Assembly (NCBI GenBank): GCA_035294005.1
Contig: DATGLT010000306.1
Span: forward strand, 1-15,073
DNA: 15,073 bases
DNA from: JANXQE01 sp035294005
GTDB lineage: Bacteria; Verrucomicrobiota; Verrucomicrobiia; Limisphaerales; UBA8199
Direction: 5' to 3'
The stretch's first letter is position 1, and each line of letters opens with the position of its first letter. This document shows positions 1 to 8,088 of the stretch, one piece after another. The translations under genes were made by a program, and so were the position numbers. The notes under the pieces were generated by a model, which searched no databases, was not told the origin of the DNA, and was given only the letters and a program-made list of their open reading frames with translations.

Positions 1-1
1 C

Positions 2-2851
2 ATCAGCCGAGTGCCGGCGGCGGACCGCAGCCGCAAGTTCGATATCAACCCTTTCAGCGGCCTGTTACCCCAGATCCAGTTCATGCGGAAAGACCGCGTT
101 TTGTGGCTGGCATGCCTTGGAAACATCTACTTTTGGTTCATCGGACAACTGCTGCAACAGGGCATTCTCGACTATGGCGCTAACGTCCTCAAAGTGGGCG
201 CGAATAATACGGCCGGTTTGCTGGCCGCCGTCGCCATTGGAATCGGAGTTGGGAGCTTCGCGGCGGGGTATTTGTCGGGAGGCAAGATCGAATACGGCCT
301 GGTGCCGCTGGGCTCGCTGGGCATGTGCTGCTTTTCAGTCCTGGTCTCGGTACCAGGCCTTTCTTATACCCAGATTCTTTGCATCGTTGCCGCGTTGGGG
401 TTTTTCGGCGGGTTCTTCATTGTCCCGATTTCCGCGATTCTGCAACACCGCCCGGCCAGGGAAAGCAAGGGCGTGCTCCTGGCGGCCGCAGGTCTGCTCT
501 CGTCGGCCGGGGTATTTGCGGCCACGGGTGTGTACTGGCTCCTGACCGTGGCTCTGGGCCTGGGCCCCCGAGGGGTATTCCTCATCGGCGGCCTCATGAC
601 GCTCGGCGCGACGGTTTACGTATTGTGGCTGTTGCCAGACAGCTTGCTTCGATTCGTTTTGTGGGCGCTCACACAAACCCTCTACAAGATTCGCGTCGAG
701 GGTCGCGAAAATATACCGGAGAAAGGCGGCGCGCTGTTTGTTTGCAATCACCTTTCGCTCGTCGACGCTCTCCTGCTGGCCGCCTCGACGGACCGGCCCA
801 TACGCTTTGTCATGTATAAGGGGATCTACGACCAGCCCTGGATCAAACCGTTCGCGCGGTTGATGCGGGCTATTCCCATTTCTTCCGAACTTCATCCCCG
901 GGAGATGATCCAGTCGCTTCGAACCGCGGCTGAGGCCATCAAGGCAGGAGAAGTGGTTTGTATTTTTGCTGAAGGCCAGATCACCCGAATCGGACACCTG
1001 CTTCCGTTTCGTCGCGGGTTCGAGCGGATCATGAAAGATCTCGAAGCGCCGATCATTCCCATAGCTCTGGACGGTGTTTGGGGAAGCATTTTCAGTTTCG
1101 AAAAAGGCCGCTTTCTGTTCAAGCTCCCGCGGAGGATCCCGTACCCGGTGACCGTCAACGTCGGCAAGCCGCTGCCGCACACGGCCGGGCCTATGGAGGT
1201 CCGCCAGGTTGTCCAGGAGCTAATGGCCGAGGCCTGGACCTGCCGCAAGGCGCGGATGCAAACGCTGCACCGAGGATTTGTGCGCACGGCGCGCAGGCAC
1301 CCCTTTCGCTTTGCCATGGCCGATACCGGAGGTAACAGGGTGACTTTTTTCTTTGCGCTCGTAAGAACCCTCTATCTAGCGCGGCGCCTGAGGAAACCCT
1401 GGGGCGATCAAAAAATGGTGGGCATACTCCTGCCGCCCTCCGTCCCCGCGGCGCTCTTGAATTTCGCTGCTCTCCTGATGGGAAGAGTGCCGGTCTATTT
1501 GAATTATACGGTCTCTCTGGAAGCTCTGGCTTCGTGCACACGGCAATGCGAGATCAAAACCGTTCTAACCTCTCGAGCATTCCTTGAGAAACTGAAGTTG
1601 AAGGTTCCTTCGGAAGTTCTGTTTATCGAAGATATCGCGGCACACCCTTCGCTCATCGAGAAAACTCTCGCGTTTGTCGCTGCGCTGATTCTGCCGGCGC
1701 GAGCTCTCGAATGGCTGGTTGGGAACCACCACAAATCAAGCCTGGACGACCTGGCCACCGTCATTTTTTCAAGCGGAAGCACCGGCGACCCGAAAGGTGT
1801 CGCGCTAAGTCACTTCAACGTCCGCTCCAATATCGAACAACTCGAACAGGTGTTCGGGTTGGACCGCCACGATGGGGTGGTTGGCGTTTTGCCATTCTTC
1901 CATTCGTTCGGATACACCGGGACGTTGTGTCTGCCGGCGCTGTGCGGTCTTCGCGCCGTTTATCATCCAAATCCGCTTGATTCAAAATCGATTGGACCGC
2001 TGATAAGTCAATATTCACTGACATTCCTGCTGGCCACTCCGACGTTCCTGCAGCTTTATTTGCGCGGGTGCACACCGGAAGACCTGGGCAGCCTGCGCAT
2101 CGTCATGACCGGCGCTGAAAAGCTTCCTGAACGCCTGGCAGTTGCCTTTGAGGAACGCTTTGGAATTCGTCCCCTGGAAGGCTACGGATGCACTGAATGC
2201 GGGCCGGCGGTGGCGGTGAACACGCCGGATTTTCGGGCCGCCGGCTTTCGCCAGGTCGGTGGGAAACGAGGAAAGATTGGCCACCCGCTGCCAGGGATGT
2301 CGGTGCGCATCGTCGATCCGGAAACCAACCTGCGCGCGCCGGTGGGACAGGCGGGCTTATTGCTCGTGCGCGGCCCGAATATCATGCAAGGGTATCTTGG
2401 CCGCCCAGACAAAACGGCCGAAGTCCTGCGCGATGGCTGGTATGTGACTGGGGATATCGCCGCCATGGACGAGGACGGGTTTCTGCAAATCACCGATCGC
2501 TTGAGCCGCTTCAGCAAAATCGGAGGGGAAATGGTTCCCCACATCAAAGTGGAAGAAAAACTTCACGAAATGGTGCAGGCGTCGGAACAGTTGTTCGTCG
2601 TGACAGGCGTGCCCGATGAAAAGAAAGGCGAACGGCTCGTGGTTTTACACAAGATTGCTTCCGCAGCTTTGCCGGATTGCTTCGATAAATTGGCAAAGTC
2701 GGATCTACCCAACCTCTGGAAGCCGCGGCCCGACCAGTTCTACAAAGTCGACGCTTTCCCCCTTCTTGGCACCGGAAAGCTGGACTTGAGAAGGGTCCGC
2801 GAGATGGCAATGCAACTGGGCGCGCCGCCGGTTGAGCCTGTATTAACCTAA
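2..2851 (+). CDS. aas: LplT-PlsC-Aas fusion (lysophospholipid transporter / acyltransferase / acyl-ACP synthetase), 5' truncated
   Basis: Residues are counted from the GTG at 11, but the frame is open to the window edge and the protein begins in mid-domain, so the true start lies outside. Residues 1-215 are about six hydrophobic helices, matching the second half of an MFS transporter of the LplT type. Residues 225-420 are a PlsC-type acyltransferase with the HxxxxD motif at H247-D252 and a second motif around E321-G322. Residues 440-930 are an AMP-forming ANL ligase with the P-loop SSGSTGDPKG (587-596), YGCTEC (725-730), TGD (813-815) and the C-terminal catalytic lysine region GTGKLD (K923). 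In the known family this unit flips 2-acyl-lysophospholipid inward and reacylates it with fatty acid activated on ACP, at the inner membrane. E. coli uses two separate proteins, LplT and Aas; tri-domain fusions occur in other phyla. About 200 N-terminal residues are probably missing. Function is confident; substrate details are inferred. Confidence 0.93.
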   Translation: MSRVPAADRSRKFDINPFSGLLPQIQFMRKDRVLWLACLGNIYFWFIGQLLQQGILDYGANVLKVGANNTAGLLAAVAIGIGVGSFAAGYLSGGKIEYGLVPLGSLGMCCFSVLVSVPGLSYTQILCIVAALGFFGGFFIVPISAILQHRPARESKGVLLAAAGLLSSAGVFAATGVYWLLTVALGLGPRGVFLIGGLMTLGATVYVLWLLPDSLLRFVLWALTQTLYKIRVEGRENIPEKGGALFVCNHLSLVDALLLAASTDRPIRFVMYKGIYDQPWIKPFARLMRAIPISSELHPREMIQSLRTAAEAIKAGEVVCIFAEGQITRIGHLLPFRRGFERIMKDLEAPIIPIALDGVWGSIFSFEKGRFLFKLPRRIPYPVTVNVGKPLPHTAGPMEVRQVVQELMAEAWTCRKARMQTLHRGFVRTARRHPFRFAMADTGGNRVTFFFALVRTLYLARRLRKPWGDQKMVGILLPPSVPAALLNFAALLMGRVPVYLNYTVSLEALASCTRQCEIKTVLTSRAFLEKLKLKVPSEVLFIEDIAAHPSLIEKTLAFVAALILPARALEWLVGNHHKSSLDDLATVIFSSGSTGDPKGVALSHFNVRSNIEQLEQVFGLDRHDGVVGVLPFFHSFGYTGTLCLPALCGLRAVYHPNPLDSKSIGPLISQYSLTFLLATPTFLQLYLRGCTPEDLGSLRIVMTGAEKLPERLAVAFEERFGIRPLEGYGCTECGPAVAVNTPDFRAAGFRQVGGKRGKIGHPLPGMSVRIVDPETNLRAPVGQAGLLLVRGPNIMQGYLGRPDKTAEVLRDGWYVTGDIAAMDEDGFLQITDRLSRFSKIGGEMVPHIKVEEKLHEMVQASEQLFVVTGVPDEKKGERLVVLHKIASAALPDCFDKLAKSDLPNLWKPRPDQFYKVDAFPLLGTGKLDLRRVREMAMQLGAPPVEPVLT

Positions 2852-2905
2852 CAGACGCTGGAGCCCGGGCCAAAGGTCCTTGGTTCGCGGTGCCTCGCTG
2901 CTTGG

Positions 2906-3373
2906 TCAATCGAGAGCCAGGAATTCAGTCCGGATTTCCTGAGCATTGCAGCGCAGGATTCCCGCTGAACGGGGCAAACCGAAACGTGATTTGCCCGCCG
3001 AACCGGGATTAAAAAAGAGGATCGAACCGATTCGCTCGCAAAAAGCTTTGTGCGTATGCCCGAAAACGACTACGTCGGGTTTTTCGATTGATATGCGGGA
3101 CTGCAATTCTTCCGAAAGGGCGTGCGGAGAAACGATGTGGTGAATCAGGAACTTGTGGCCGGCAAGAGAGACGATTTCGGTTTGGCGGTAACGAAATGCG
3201 GCCTCGTCGGTATTGCCCCCAACGGCAGTCACGGGGGCTATGGCTTCCAATTGGCGAAGGATGTGGGGCAGGCCGATGTCGCCGGCATGAAGGATGTGTT
3301 CAACACCGTGAAAGAGCCCGGGAATCCTCGGATCAAAAACGTTGTGGGTGTCTGAGATGACGCCGATTTTCAT
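2906..3373 (-). CDS. YfcE/MJ0936-type metallophosphoesterase
   Basis: A 155-residue protein starting MKIGVISDTHN. The open frame extends 30 residues further upstream into the neighbouring gene, but the family starts at this methionine, so I choose the ATG at 3373. The two-metal phosphodiesterase signature is complete: D8 and H10 (DTH), D32 (AGDIG), N54 (GGNTD), histidines 78/79 and GHTH (H106, H108), then NPGS at 122-125. Length and motif order fit the short YfcE class, which hydrolyses phosphodiesters in vitro; the physiological substrate is usually unknown. The segment after strand 4 reads HHIVSP, where relatives usually have a His-Gly pair. The start lies 4 nt past the stop of the upstream membrane protein gene, so the two are very likely co-transcribed and perhaps translationally coupled. 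No clear ribosome binding site precedes it. It converges with the fusion gene to its left. Confidence 0.9.
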   Translation of the reverse strand: MKIGVISDTHNVFDPRIPGLFHGVEHILHAGDIGLPHILRQLEAIAPVTAVGGNTDEAAFRYRQTEIVSLAGHKFLIHHIVSPHALSEELQSRISIEKPDVVVFGHTHKAFCERIGSILFFNPGSAGKSRFGLPRSAGILRCNAQEIRTEFLALD

Positions 3374-3377
3374 CGGC

Positions 3378-4037
3378 TCACGCTTTGGCCTCGTCCGGTT
3401 GTTCCGCCCCCGGCTCGGGTTGTTCGGCGGGCTCAACGGGCTCAGCGATCGGCTCTTTCTCACGCGGCGATTCGGCCGCCGTCATGATCTTCATGGCCCC
3501 CGCGAACAGGCCGGTGAAAATCCCACCGCTCAAAAGCGTGTTACGAAAAAACTCCCACGTTTGCGGCCATCCGGCAGTGCCTTTGGTCAGGGCGGTGAAC
3601 CAGCCAATCAGGTTTCGGGTGTATTCCGGATTGCCGAATGGATTAAAGAGCCATGATGCCGTGTTGGTGAGCAAATAGAAAAGCAAGGCACCGAGGATCC
3701 CGCCGCCGAGCAAAGAAAGAAATGAAGACTGGGGTTTAAACCTGCGGCCCAGCCAAATGAGGGCCAGGTACGCCGCGTAGTTGATGAGCTGGAACTCAAC
3801 CGTGCTTTTGTCAAACACGTGCCAGCCGACGCAAAATCGATAATACAAATCCAGCCCAATATCGGTCACCAGCATGGTGCCCAGCGGCAGCCACCACGCC
3901 ATTCGCCCCGAAAAATAAACCCCGGCGCAAAACAAAACCGCGTAGGCCGCGCTGAAATTCGGCGGCAACATCCCGGGTATCCGCGACAGCGCGAACACCA
4001 GCATCGTTGCCAGAGGCATCAAGAGCTTCCCTTTCAC
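3378..4037 (-). CDS. Six-helix membrane protein, DUF6580-like
   Basis: 219 residues with hydrophobic segments at about 5-22, 28-45, 47-65, 83-97, 107-128 and 164-184, followed by a charged Glu/Pro-rich tail (190-219) that is probably cytoplasmic. The N-terminal pattern LSRIPGMLPPNF followed by a glycine-rich helix with YFSG, then PLGTMLVTDIGLD, resembles the uncharacterised DUF6580 family. I recall that family as similar in topology to ECF transporter substrate-binding (S) subunits, but I cannot test this here. The start is uncertain. The GTG at 4037 gives an N-terminus (MKGKLL) resembling relatives but has no ribosome binding site. An ATG at 4019 lies 6 nt after a GGGAAG-like site (about 4026-4031) and would give 213 residues. 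It is the first gene of a two-gene unit with the phosphoesterase. No transported substrate can be named from the sequence. Confidence 0.8.
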   Translation of the reverse strand: MKGKLLMPLATMLVFALSRIPGMLPPNFSAAYAVLFCAGVYFSGRMAWWLPLGTMLVTDIGLDLYYRFCVGWHVFDKSTVEFQLINYAAYLALIWLGRRFKPQSSFLSLLGGGILGALLFYLLTNTASWLFNPFGNPEYTRNLIGWFTALTKGTAGWPQTWEFFRNTLLSGGIFTGLFAGAMKIMTAAESPREKEPIAEPVEPAEQPEPGAEQPDEAKA

Positions 4038-4108
4038 TTATCGAAGCATACGCTTCAGGCCGTGACGATGACAAGCCGCCAACAGGGCAGAGGTTACCCA
4101 ACCCCAGT

Positions 4109-4124
4109 GCCGAGTTTACTCGGC
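4109..4124. repeat. Perfect 16-base palindrome in divergent spacer
   Basis: GCCGAG-TTTA-CTCGGC forms a 6-bp GC-rich stem with a 4-base loop. It sits in the 179-bp spacer between two divergently transcribed genes. No T-run follows on either strand, so it does not look like an intrinsic terminator. It could be a protein-binding operator or a copy of a dispersed short palindromic repeat. The rest of this spacer holds no convincing promoter pair that I could identify. Confidence 0.5.
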
Positions 4125-4205
4125 TTACAGCTTAACATTTGGAAATATCCCCCTTCGAGCGCAACTGAAACCGAGGATCGCTCGACTGTGCGCAGCGTGT
4201 AATAT

Positions 4206-4210
4206 CAGGA
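4206..4210 (+). promoter_or_regulatory. Weak ribosome binding site (CAGGA) supporting TTG start
   Basis: CAGGA lies 6 nt before the TTG at 4217 and 12 nt before the in-frame ATG at 4223. The spacing favours TTG as the start of the pseudouridine synthase. The call is weak because the match is short. Confidence 0.4.
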
Positions 4211-4216
4211 AACTCA

Positions 4217-5044
4217 TTGAAGATGTTCGGAACTGATCCTGCGATAGGCTGCAGCAAACTCTTTGCGATTGTGGAAGAGGACGCTGAGCTCTTGATCATT
4301 AACAAACCCGCGGGCCTGGTTTGTCATCCGACGAAAACCGACCAATATTCGAGCCTGATCGGACGTGTGCGGCTCTATCTTGGCGCGAATTCGAGTCCCC
4401 AGTTGATTAACAGGCTGGACCGCGAGACAAGCGGGCTGATAGTGATTGCCAAAGATGTCGAAGCTGCCCGCCAACTGCGGAAACAGTGGGAAAGCCGCAG
4501 CGTACACAAGGAGTATCTCGCGATTGTCCATGGAATAACAAAGGACCACGGCGTAATTGAGGCCCCTTTGGGAAAGGACGAGCGCAGCACGGTGGCAATC
4601 AAGGACTGTGTTCGTCCCGACGGCGTTTATGCCAGGACCGAATACTGGGTGGAACGTTCGTTTACGAAACAAGTGACGCCGGAAGCGCAAACAGCCGGCA
4701 AAACCTCGCTTGAAAACGCAGCTGAACCCGCGGCTGCGCCCAAACATTTTTCTTTGCTCCGCGTGTTGCCGCACACCGGGCGCAAGCATCAAATTCGCAT
4801 CCACCTGGCGCATGAAGGCCATCCGATCGTGGGCGATAAGATTTACGGGGGCGACGAGGATGCTTACCTTGCGCTGGTTGAAGACCGCTTGACGCCAAGG
4901 CACCACTCGCAGCTCTTGCTGCCACACCAGGCGTTGCACGCGGCACGGCTGAGTTTTGACTGGCACGGAACGCATCGAAGTTTCCACGCTGAACCGGAGC
5001 CGTGGTTCAAAGCATTCTGTTCATTTTCGAGGGATCCTGATTAG
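4217..5044 (+). CDS. RluA-family pseudouridine synthase
   Basis: 275 residues. The catalytic motif is RLDRETSG at 66-73 with nucleophilic Asp68; the preceding residue is Asn where most relatives have His. The C-terminal family block GRKHQIRIHLAHEGHPIVGDKIYGG spans about 254-row strands of the fold and is intact at roughly residues 189-213. There is no N-terminal S4 RNA-binding domain, unlike RluC and RluD, so this is a short RluA/TruC-like member. It isomerises uridine in rRNA or tRNA; the target site cannot be told from the sequence. Residues 150-175 contain an Ala/Lys-rich insertion that may be a surface loop. A TTG start at 4217 is favoured by a weak CAGGA site, with ATG 4223 as the alternative. 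The stop is 9 nt before the dehydrogenase gene, so the two probably share a transcript, although I see no functional link. Confidence 0.92.
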   Translation: MKMFGTDPAIGCSKLFAIVEEDAELLIINKPAGLVCHPTKTDQYSSLIGRVRLYLGANSSPQLINRLDRETSGLIVIAKDVEAARQLRKQWESRSVHKEYLAIVHGITKDHGVIEAPLGKDERSTVAIKDCVRPDGVYARTEYWVERSFTKQVTPEAQTAGKTSLENAAEPAAAPKHFSLLRVLPHTGRKHQIRIHLAHEGHPIVGDKIYGGDEDAYLALVEDRLTPRHHSQLLLPHQALHAARLSFDWHGTHRSFHAEPEPWFKAFCSFSRDPD

Positions 5045-5053
5045 ACTGCGCGC

Positions 5054-6184
5054 GTGTTCGACATTCCAAAGACGATGCGAGCGGTCGTTTACCGCGGTGT
5101 GAAGGATTTGCGGCTGGAGACCATTCCTGTTCCGGGCATTCGCTCCAACGAACTGCTCGTTAAAGTTGCCGTGTGCGGCGTCTGTCCTACCGATATTAAA
5201 AAAATTCACTATGGGACCGTTCCACCGCCGCGCGTTTTTGGCCACGAAACCTCGGGCACGATTGTAAAAACGGGCGCACAGGTTCGAGGATGGCGCGTGG
5301 GGGACAGGGTGGCTCTTCACCATCACGTGCCTTGCATGGAATGTCACGCCTGCGCGCATCACGCGTTCGCCCAGTGCAAAGTGTACAAGCAGACGGGAAT
5401 CACCGCCGGGTTCGAACCGGCAGGGGGCGGCTACGCCGAGTATGTCCGTGTTATGCCGTTTGTTTTGCCCGGCATTGTTAAAATTCCGGCGAAGAACTCT
5501 TTCATCGAAGGGGCCATGCTCGAGCCCGTGAACACGGTCTTAAAAGCCGTTTATCGTCTCGGCCTGTTGCGAGGCGACACGGTCCTCGTCGCCGGGCAAG
5601 GGCCCATCGGCCTGATCTTTACCCGACTGCTGGCGTTGCGCGGAATGCATGTGATTGCCACCGATTTGCTACCGACGAGGCTTCAACTCGCCGTTGAATT
5701 CGGAGCAAAGCACGTCTTCAAGGTTTCACCGGGTGCAACCGGGAGCGCGAAGCCGGCAAGCCTCGGAGAACTCGTCGACTGCGTGACCCGCGGGCGTGGC
5801 CTGGATGCCGCCGTCATCGCTGTGCCTTCACTGGACGTTATTCACGAGGCCCAGGCACTTGTTCGCGGAGCCGGGCGCATCCTGCTTTTTTCCCACACAC
5901 GCAGGGGAGAACAGGCGAACATCGACCTCGCCACGATTTGCGTTGACGAGAAGGACCTCATCGGGAGCTACTCGGCCGACTTCACACTGCAGGACGAGGT
6001 CGGAAAATTGATTTTTTCACGCAAGCTGGATGTACGCCGGTTGATCACCCATGAGTTCTCACTGGAGGCCACCCCGGCTGCGGTAGAATTGGCAGCTCAT
6101 CCCACCGCGCAATCCTTGAAGGTTGTTGTGAACCAGCATCGGGCTGAGATACCGATCCGGGCCAAATTCCAGGTGAAAAGATAA
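5054..6184 (+). CDS. Zinc-dependent alcohol dehydrogenase (MDR, sorbitol/threonine dehydrogenase-like)
   Basis: 376 residues from a GTG start; an ATG at 5075 (MRAVVYRG) is a good alternative. Residues 1-150 form the GroES-like catalytic domain: CGVCPTD with C41/C44, GHE at 63-65 and E157 as probable catalytic-zinc ligands, and the structural-zinc lobe C94, C97, C100 and C108 within a His-rich stretch (LHHHVPC). Residues 175-310 are the Rossmann domain with GQGPIG at 181-186 and the beta-2 acidic residue in IATD (D204), which favours NAD over NADP. The enzyme should oxidise a polyol, sugar alcohol or similar secondary alcohol in the cytosol. The exact substrate is not deducible. It follows the pseudouridine synthase by 9 nt and has no convincing ribosome binding site of its own. 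A 64-nt gap separates it from the next gene. Confidence 0.9.
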   Translation: MFDIPKTMRAVVYRGVKDLRLETIPVPGIRSNELLVKVAVCGVCPTDIKKIHYGTVPPPRVFGHETSGTIVKTGAQVRGWRVGDRVALHHHVPCMECHACAHHAFAQCKVYKQTGITAGFEPAGGGYAEYVRVMPFVLPGIVKIPAKNSFIEGAMLEPVNTVLKAVYRLGLLRGDTVLVAGQGPIGLIFTRLLALRGMHVIATDLLPTRLQLAVEFGAKHVFKVSPGATGSAKPASLGELVDCVTRGRGLDAAVIAVPSLDVIHEAQALVRGAGRILLFSHTRRGEQANIDLATICVDEKDLIGSYSADFTLQDEVGKLIFSRKLDVRRLITHEFSLEATPAAVELAAHPTAQSLKVVVNQHRAEIPIRAKFQVKR

Positions 6185-6234
6185 AGTCCAAGCAGGCCGC
6201 CTGGCCGAACCGAGGGTACAGTTGCCAAAAGGTT

Positions 6235-6239
6235 GAGGA
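6235..6239 (+). promoter_or_regulatory. Ribosome binding site GAGGA of TPR gene
   Basis: GAGGA lies 9 nt before the ATG at 6249 and 18 nt before the second ATG at 6258, which decides the start in favour of 6249. It is the clearest Shine-Dalgarno sequence in the window. Confidence 0.6.
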
Positions 6240-6248
6240 ATCGGCATC

Positions 6249-8069
6249 ATGCTCACGATGAAGAGATTTGTTGCTCTGCTTGCGGCTTTATTCTTCGGCG
6301 CGATTGTGGCCATGGCTCAGAATCTCGACGATGAATACGTGCAGATTTTTAAGCTCATCCAGGAGGGCGATTCACTCAGCAACTCTGCGCCCTCGCAGGC
6401 ATTGGCCAAGTACCTGGACGCCCAAGCGGCTTTGGACCGGCTGCACAAAGGCAGCCCCGACTGGAACACGCGCATTGTCAATTACCGGCTGAGTTATTTG
6501 GCGGAGCACATCGCCGCTCTGTCGGCCAAGACTTCGGTTGCGCCGCGCCCGGCCACGCCGGAGAAGTCCGCTGGGCCCTCTATGTCCGCGCCTTCCCAAC
6601 CTGAACAGCCTGGTCTCTCGGAATCTCAAGCTCAGCTCAATTCGATGCAGCAGCGACTCGGCCAGCTTCAGGCCGACAACCAGTTGCTTGAGGCCAAGCT
6701 CAAAGAAGCTCTGGCAATGCGCCCGGCAGCAGTGGATCCGGCTGAACTGGCCAAAGCACAAGACCGGATTAAGACCCTCGAAAAGGAGAATGAACTTCTC
6801 AAAGTGAGCGTGGAGAAGCAAAAGCCAGTTCCCGCGGCGGATGCCTCCGCCCTTGAGGCGGCGCGGCGTCAATTGGCGGAAGCAAAAAGCCAACTGGCAG
6901 ACCAAACCGCGAGCCTATCAAAAGTCACTTTGGAAAAGCAGGCCCTGGAATCTAAAGTGAAAAGTTTAAGTTCGGACGACGCAGCGCTAGTGGCCGCCCG
7001 AAAAGAGAATGAAATCCTCAGGAAGCAGTTGGGAGAGCTGAACGCCTCCTCAGCCTCGGCACCGGCCAAACCCGCGGAGAACGGAAAACAGGTCGCCGGT
7101 TTTCAGGCCGAAATAACCAGGCTTCAGTCCGATAAAGAAACGTTACGGGTAGAGAATATGGCCTTGGAGAACCGACTTAAGCAGTTGAGCGCTGCTACGG
7201 CAACCACCAGTGCGGCGAGCAGCGCCGCGGATGCTGCGCGTGTGGCGCAACCCGACCAGGATCGGGATGCCCCGCAAAAGCGATTGGATGCGGCCATTAC
7301 CAAGGAGAAATCCGGGAAAAAGGCGAAAGGCGCAAAGGCCCAAACACTAGAGCTTGAAAACGAGCTGGCCATGGCGCGAACCCGGCTCGAGGTTTTTGAG
7401 GCGCGCGCTGTTCCATACACTCCGGAAGAACTGGCATTGCTAAAAAGGCCTGACACGAAGCTGTCCGAGATGGCGACACAATCCGCCAAACCCAAAAAAG
7501 AACCGCCACCAGAGGCGGCTGCGCTGGTGCGCGAGGCGCAGCGATGCTTTGCCGCCAAAGAATACGACAAGGCCGAAGCCGCTTACGTGCAAATCCTCAA
7601 GCTGGATCCTAAGAATGTGCCCTCTCTTGCGAACCTGGCGGCGATTCAGCTCGAGCAGCAGCATCTCGATGCGGCTGATTCGAATATCCAAAAAGCGCTG
7701 GCTGAAGATCCGCAGGACGCTTACAGCCTGTACATTCTGGGTATCTTGCGATTTCGCCAGGGTAAATTCGATGATGCCCTGGATGCGTTGAGCCGCTCAG
7801 CAAAGCTCGACCCTCAAAATGCCGAGGTGCAGAACTATTTGGGCCTTGCGCTCAGCGAAAAGGGGATGCGCGTGCCGGCCGAAACCGCACTGCGCAAGGC
7901 GGTGCAACTGCAGCCGGGCTACGCAGGGGCGCATTATAATTTGGCCGTGGTCTACGCGACCGAAAAACCTCCCGCAATGGAATTGGCGCGCTGGCACTAT
8001 CAGAAAGCCATTGCCTCCGGTCACCCGCGAAATCCTGAGCTGGAGAAGCGTTTCGAGACACGGCAGTAA
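6249..8069 (+). CDS. Secreted coiled-coil and TPR-repeat protein
   Basis: 606 residues. Residues 1-23 are a signal peptide (Lys-Arg, hydrophobic core, cleavage near AMA-Q). Residues 26-95 are a helical, TPR-like N-terminal region. Residues 97-122 are a Pro/Ala/Ser-rich linker. Residues 123-385 are heptad-rich, with several coiled-coil blocks broken by Ala/Ser/Pro stretches (about 190-200, 265-280 and 312-345). Residues 422-594 carry about five TPRs with the usual W/L-G-Y-A-F-A-P pattern; examples are KEYDKAEAAYVQILKLDP and GKFDDALDALSRSAKLDP. The protein should be periplasmic or outer-membrane associated and act as a scaffold. The order signal-coiled coil-TPR recalls CpoB/YbgF, but the coiled coil is far longer and no tol-pal genes are present. 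The YjbQ gene follows 19 nt after its stop. No enzymatic domain is visible. Confidence 0.85.
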   Translation: MLTMKRFVALLAALFFGAIVAMAQNLDDEYVQIFKLIQEGDSLSNSAPSQALAKYLDAQAALDRLHKGSPDWNTRIVNYRLSYLAEHIAALSAKTSVAPRPATPEKSAGPSMSAPSQPEQPGLSESQAQLNSMQQRLGQLQADNQLLEAKLKEALAMRPAAVDPAELAKAQDRIKTLEKENELLKVSVEKQKPVPAADASALEAARRQLAEAKSQLADQTASLSKVTLEKQALESKVKSLSSDDAALVAARKENEILRKQLGELNASSASAPAKPAENGKQVAGFQAEITRLQSDKETLRVENMALENRLKQLSAATATTSAASSAADAARVAQPDQDRDAPQKRLDAAITKEKSGKKAKGAKAQTLELENELAMARTRLEVFEARAVPYTPEELALLKRPDTKLSEMATQSAKPKKEPPPEAAALVREAQRCFAAKEYDKAEAAYVQILKLDPKNVPSLANLAAIQLEQQHLDAADSNIQKALAEDPQDAYSLYILGILRFRQGKFDDALDALSRSAKLDPQNAEVQNYLGLALSEKGMRVPAETALRKAVQLQPGYAGAHYNLAVVYATEKPPAMELARWHYQKAIASGHPRNPELEKRFETRQ

Positions 8070-8088
8070 TCGCCGCCGTCCATTTCAC

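Noticed and set aside
335..1180. A 281-residue minus-strand frame inside the LplT-Aas fusion
   Set aside because: It lies wholly opposite conserved PlsC and transporter sequence and lacks protein-like patterning, so it is a shadow frame.
4214..4987. A 257-residue open frame on the minus strand, opposite the pseudouridine synthase
   Set aside because: It mirrors a confident gene over nearly its full length and has no recognisable motif. GC-rich codon bias opens the opposite strand.
7819..8088. Upstream extension of the YjbQ reading frame inside the TPR gene
   Set aside because: The 90 extra residues are out-of-frame translation of conserved TPR sequence. Homology to YjbQ starts only near 8089.
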